This document shows positions 60,480 to 64,000 of a DNA stretch of 64,000 nucleotides, one piece after another. The notes beneath the pieces were generated by a model. That model was not told where the DNA came from. It ran no database searches and saw nothing but the letters and a program-made list of their open reading frames with translations. Made by a program: the position numbers and the translations under genes. This DNA is from Arthrobacter terricola (lineage in GTDB: Bacteria > Actinomycetota > Actinomycetes > Actinomycetales > Micrococcaceae), in contig NZ_SMRU01000003.1 in the NCBI RefSeq assembly GCF_004354015.1, forward strand, positions 62,001-126,000. The letters are read 5' to 3'. Every line of letters starts with the position of its first letter. The stretch's first letter is position 1.

Positions 60480-62663
60480 CTACGGAGTGAGAACGGCTAG
60501 CTGCATGGTTGCCCGGGTCATAGCGACATAACGGTCCAAGGTGCCCTCGATACCCGCGCCGAATGCCTCCGGGTCAACCAACACGACGAGATCGAACTCC
60601 AAGCCCTTCGACTCTTCCGGCGACAAGAAGCTCACACGCGGAATGCCCCCGATCGAGTCGAAGCCTGACGGCTTCGCACTGATGACGCACGCTGTGCCTT
60701 CCGTGTGGGCGACGAGCCAACCGTTGAGGACCTGCTCCAGGTCCGACGCCGTCGCATGAAGCACCGGAATGCCGCTGCTTCGGATCGATGAGGGCACGTT
60801 GGCATCGGGGAGCGCAGTCCTGATGACGGGCTCGGCTTCCGCCATGACCTCCGAGGGCGTGCGGTAGTTGACCCCGAGGGTAGCCACGGCGACGGCAGGC
60901 ATGCCGATCCGGCCCAGCCGTTCCTGCCAGGACTCGGCGAATCCATGCCTGGACTGGGCACGGTCACCGACCACCGTGAAGCTGCGGGACGGGCAACGGA
61001 GCAAGAGCATGCGCCATTGCGCGTCGGTCAGTTCCTGTGCTTCGTCCACGATGACGTGGGCGAACGGTCCCGCGAGCTGGTCCGGCTCGGCTTGGGGCAA
61101 GGCATCGAAGTCGACCAACTTGTCCCGCATGTCCTGCCCGCGCAGCATCGACATCACAAGGAGTTCCGAATCGTCCGCGGCCACCAGGTCTTCGACCACT
61201 CGATCCATAAGCTCCCGCTCGCTGGCGATTGCCGCGTCATGAAGGCGTTTGCGTCGGGACGATTCCGGATCGCCGAGGCGTTGCCGGGCCGCATCCAACA
61301 ACGGCAAGTCGGAGACTGTCCAAGCCTGCGGATCATGGCGCTGCAGCGTGTTGACCTCCTCCGCGGAAAGCCAAGGAGCGCACAATCGCAAGTAGGCCGG
61401 CACAGACCAGAGATCTCCCACGACGTCCGTGTACCTCAGCAAGGGCCATGCCCTGTTGAAAGCCCTCGTCAGCTCAGCGTTCCGGGCCAGTGCCGTCCGT
61501 AGCATCGCGATGGTGGCGTCGTCGCCGTCGTGCGTGTCCTGATGCCTGTCCACGAGGATTCCGAGCAGCTCTTCCCAAACTTCGTCGCGGGCTTCATTGT
61601 GCGGCGTGCCGGGTGAAGGGGCGGCAAACGCGTCCGCCCAGTCCCGGGTGCTGAGCAGGAAATCGCCGTAGGGAGTTTCCACCTCCATGTCCTTGGCGGG
61701 CGGCTCTTCGTAGAACCTGACTGCCGCTTCGATCGCGTTCACGAGGTCCGCCGACGATTTCAAGGCGGCAACGCGCGGATCGGATTCGACGACGGCGGTG
61801 GCCCCTTCGGGAACCAGGTCCCGCAAAGTGCACATCTGCACACCATCCTCGCCCAGGCTCGGAAGGACGTCAGCGACGTAGGCGAGGAAGTGCTGGTGCG
61901 GGCCGACGAGCAGCACGTGGCTTGAGCTGTGGGCGCTGCGATGGCCGAATCGCGGGTCGGAATAGAGGAGATATGCGGCGCGATGCAAAGCCACAACCGT
62001 CTTTCCGGTACCCGGGCCGCCGTCGACCACCAATGTCCCGCGGGACGAAGCCCTGATGACGGCGTCCTGTTCGGCCGCGATGGTGCCGAGGACGTCGCGC
62101 ATCCGGTCGGAACGGCTGCTGCCAAGGCTTGCGATAAACGCGGAAAGGTCTTCGAGGGCAGCCTGCCCTTCGAGGCCTTCCGGGGTGAACGCCTCGTCCC
62201 AATAGTCGCTGATCCGGCCGCGGCTCCAACGATAACGACGGCGGCTGGCGACACCCATCGCTTGGGCGTGGGTGGCGCCGAAGAACGGCTCGGCGGCAGG
62301 GGACCGCCAGTCGACGAGCAGTCGCCGGCCTGCACTGTCCGTGAGGCCAAGCCGTCCGATATACACGGGCTCCGGATTGCCGGCGAGGACGATGCGTCCG
62401 AGGCACAGATCCAGGCCGAAGCGGCGCAAGGCGCGGAGGCGGGCGGCGATCCGCCGTACTTCCGCGTCCCGCTCGAGGGCTTCCTGCCCTGGCCGGCCCG
62501 GTGCCTTGCGTGCTTTGTCGAGGCTCTCTGAGAGCTCGGCGATCGAGTGTTCGAGGCTTTCGGCGATGGAGGCGAAGTGGCGCTCGTCGTCGGCAATAAG
62601 CACGGCGTCGGATTTGCGGACGAGGTGGTCGGGAAGATCGAACGCGCTGGTGGACAGGTGCAT
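60480..62663 (-). CDS. helR: HelD/HelR-type RNA polymerase recycling ATPase
   Basis: 727 residues from ATG 62663 (TGGAG 8 bases upstream). UvrD/Rep-like motor with Walker A DGGPGTGKTVVALHRAAYLL, motif II IVDEAQELTDAQWRMLLL, a late VATLGVNYRTPSEVM motif and an N-terminal coiled-coil arm (HSIAELSESLDKARKAPG) used to enter RNA polymerase channels. Actinobacterial HelR removes stalled or rifamycin-bound polymerase from DNA. A rifamycin-associated-element-like repeat about 51 bases upstream strengthens the HelR over the generic HelD label. Confidence 0.87.
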   Translation of the reverse strand: MHLSTSAFDLPDHLVRKSDAVLIADDERHFASIAESLEHSIAELSESLDKARKAPGRPGQEALERDAEVRRIAARLRALRRFGLDLCLGRIVLAGNPEPVYIGRLGLTDSAGRRLLVDWRSPAAEPFFGATHAQAMGVASRRRYRWSRGRISDYWDEAFTPEGLEGQAALEDLSAFIASLGSSRSDRMRDVLGTIAAEQDAVIRASSRGTLVVDGGPGTGKTVVALHRAAYLLYSDPRFGHRSAHSSSHVLLVGPHQHFLAYVADVLPSLGEDGVQMCTLRDLVPEGATAVVESDPRVAALKSSADLVNAIEAAVRFYEEPPAKDMEVETPYGDFLLSTRDWADAFAAPSPGTPHNEARDEVWEELLGILVDRHQDTHDGDDATIAMLRTALARNAELTRAFNRAWPLLRYTDVVGDLWSVPAYLRLCAPWLSAEEVNTLQRHDPQAWTVSDLPLLDAARQRLGDPESSRRKRLHDAAIASERELMDRVVEDLVAADDSELLVMSMLRGQDMRDKLVDFDALPQAEPDQLAGPFAHVIVDEAQELTDAQWRMLLLRCPSRSFTVVGDRAQSRHGFAESWQERLGRIGMPAVAVATLGVNYRTPSEVMAEAEPVIRTALPDANVPSSIRSSGIPVLHATASDLEQVLNGWLVAHTEGTACVISAKPSGFDSIGGIPRVSFLSPEESKGLEFDLVVLVDPEAFGAGIEGTLDRYVAMTRATMQLAVLTP

Positions 62664-62713
62664 GTGGTCAACTCCATTTCCGGGCGGCAGCAACCAATTC
62701 TGCGGCAGGACGG

Positions 62714-62732
62714 GGGCCTTGCGGCAAGGGCC
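62714..62732. promoter_or_regulatory. rifamycin-associated-element-like inverted repeat upstream of helR
   Basis: GGGCCTTGCGGCAAGGGCC, a 19-bp imperfect inverted repeat with the CTTGCGGCAAG core that I recall from the element upstream of rifamycin-induced genes in actinomycetes. It lies about 51 bases before the helR ATG. Confidence 0.7.
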
Positions 62733-62822
62733 GGGGGCGGGGATATCCTGAAAATGGAGAGAGGAAACCGTGGCTGCTGCCGCGGTTTTCGCGGTCATGG
62801 GGCTGGGTGCGCTGTAGTACAC

Positions 62823-63116
62823 TTGGTGGAGCAGTCTGCTGTGCCCTCAAGCTTGTTCAGGAGCGCGTCTCATTCAGTTGCGCGAGGGTGTCAGGCTGAC
62901 TACGCGTATCCAACCCTCCAACGGTGAATCCCCATGGATTCGATGCTGAGGAGGATTGTGCCTCTTGCGGTCCGGTGAGCCATCGCCGGATGAGGGGCGC
63001 AATGGATGCCAGGAGCCGGGCCCGATCGGGTCAGGCTAACTAACCGTCAACTATTGGCAGGGTAAGAGCGGCCCGTGTGGCTCTCTCATGAATGACCTGC
63101 CGGAAGGAGCGTCGGC
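62823..63116 (+). promoter_or_regulatory. rpsB leader region
   Basis: About 290 non-coding bases before rpsB, with several short stems (for example tccggtg/cgccgga around 62970-62990). It is the expected place for S2-dependent autoregulation, but I cannot match it to a named leader family. GGAAGGAG precedes the ATG. Confidence 0.45.
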
Positions 63117-63956
63117 ATGCCCGTCGTAACCATGCGCCAGCTGCTTGACAGCGGCGTCCACTTTGGACACCAGACCCGTCGTTGGAACCCGAAGATGAAG
63201 CGGTTCATCTTCACGGAGCGCAACGGCATCTACATCATCGACCTTCAGCAGTCGCTGTCCTACATCGACCGCGCTTTCGAGTTCGTCAAGGCTACTGTCG
63301 CCCACGGCGGCACCGTCCTGTTCGTCGGCACCAAGAAGCAGGCCCAGGAAGCAATTGCTGAGCAGGCTACCCGCGTTGGCCAGCCGTACGTCAACCAGCG
63401 TTGGTTGGGCGGTATGCTCACCAACTTCCAGACCGTTGCCAAGCGTATCCAGCGCATGAAGGAACTCGAAGAGATCAACTTCGAGGACGTCGCCGGCTCC
63501 GGCTACACCAAGAAGGAACTCCTGCTCCTCAAGCGCGAGCTCACCAAGCTGGAGACCAACCTCGGTGGTATCCGCAACCTGACCAAGGCTCCTTCCGTCC
63601 TGTGGGTTGTCGACACCAAGAAGGAACACCTTGCTGTTGACGAAGCCAAGAAGCTCAACATCCCGGTTGTTGCCATCCTGGACACCAACTGCGACCCCGA
63701 CGAAGTCGATTTCCCGATCCCGGGCAACGACGACGCCATCCGCTCCGTCAACCTGCTGACCCGCGTTGTTGCCGACGCCGTTGCCGAGGGCCTCATCGCC
63801 CGCAACCAGCGCGCAACGGGTACCACGGAAGCTCCGGAAGAGCCGCTGGCCGAGTGGGAGCGCGAGCTCCTCGAGGGCAGCAAGGCCGAAGCTGCGGCTG
63901 CTGAAGCCGCTGAAGCCCCGGCTACCGAAGCTCCCGCCGGCGAAGCCGACAAGTAA
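63117..63956 (+). CDS. rpsB: 30S ribosomal protein S2
   Basis: 279 residues. [35 protein letters not shown] and [14 protein letters not shown] are classic S2 motifs, as is [20 protein letters not shown]. The C-terminus has the Ala/Glu-rich tail usual in Micrococcaceae. tsf is expected just after the window. Confidence 0.97.
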   Translation: MPVVTMRQLLDSGVHFGHQTRRWNPKMKRFIFTERNGIYIIDLQQSLSYIDRAFEFVKATVAHGGTVLFVGTKKQAQEAIAEQATRVGQPYVNQRWLGGMLTNFQTVAKRIQRMKELEEINFEDVAGSGYTKKELLLLKRELTKLETNLGGIRNLTKAPSVLWVVDTKKEHLAVDEAKKLNIPVVAILDTNCDPDEVDFPIPGNDDAIRSVNLLTRVVADAVAEGLIARNQRATGTTEAPEEPLAEWERELLEGSKAEAAAAEAAEAPATEAPAGEADK

Positions 63957-63966
63957 ATCCGGACCT

Positions 63967-63993
63967 TCCCGGCGCCGGATAGTGGTGCCGGGA
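63967..63993 (+). terminator. hairpin after rpsB (possible attenuator before tsf)
   Basis: tcccggcgcc pairs with ggtgccggga (one G-U) around seven bases. There is no T run inside the window, so it may only reduce read-through. Confidence 0.45.
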
Positions 63994-64000
63994 GTTACTG

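Overview
The window is high-GC actinobacterial DNA. Gene content, codon usage and synteny (metX with a SAM-IV riboswitch, single-subunit glyS, dusB-dgt-dnaG, rpsB, HelD/HelR-type ATPase) fit a soil Micrococcaceae such as Arthrobacter, Paenarthrobacter or Pseudarthrobacter. That placement is inferred from sequence features only.

Layout. 1-3.6 kb: the end of a GH4 phospho-glycosidase, a PPOX flavoprotein, an FAD oxidoreductase and imidazolonepropionase (hutI). 3.7-8.3 kb: a tight sugar-phosphate operon (SIS isomerase, ROK kinase, PfkB kinase, class II aldolase, DeoR repressor) with a recognisable promoter and paired operators; it looks like amino-sugar/tagatose-type catabolism. 8.3-16.1 kb: histidine phosphatase, CPBP membrane protein, VOC protein, metY, a secreted subtilase with three C-terminal repeats, and metX behind a SAM-IV riboswitch. 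16.1-23.9 kb: SHOCT protein, SGNH hydrolase, carboxylesterase, S4 protein, glyS, GNAT, BBE-type oxidase, YibE/F. 24.1-27.6 kb: a drug-type ABC exporter co-encoded with a NarL-type two-component system. 27.6-35.7 kb: dusB, dgt and dnaG, a common actinobacterial block, split between dgt and dnaG by a five-gene redox cassette (small membrane protein, ApbE, ferric-reductase-like membrane protein, NuoF-like protein, 3Fe-4S ferredoxin). 35.7-43.05 kb: two identical tRNA-Asn genes flanking an MBL hydrolase, then small proteins, Bcr/CflA efflux, a holin-like protein, PgsA-like and DMT proteins, a GT4 glycosyltransferase and a CAT-anticodon tRNA.

43.0-58.5 kb is an integrated mobile element of about 15.4 kb. 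It sits in the 3' end of the CAT tRNA and is bounded by a perfect 36-bp direct repeat (43013-43048 and 58451-58486). It carries a tyrosine integrase beside the tRNA, a MobF/TraA relaxase-helicase, a HigBA-type toxin-antitoxin pair, a sugar cluster (GH13 alpha-glucosidase, two ABC permeases, a binding lipoprotein, a fumarase/adenylosuccinate-lyase superfamily enzyme and a LacI repressor with four matching operator half-units), decayed gene remnants, and an excisionase-like HTH protein near the far end. No type IV secretion genes are present, so it resembles an integrative mobilizable element with a metabolic cargo.

58.5-64 kb returns to the host backbone: a glutaryl-CoA-dehydrogenase-like enzyme, an M23 peptidase, a HelR-type RNA polymerase recycling ATPase preceded by a rifamycin-associated-element-like inverted repeat, and rpsB with a long leader. 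Most of the window is ordinary chromosome; the island, its lyase-containing sugar operon and the redox cassette are the most unusual parts.
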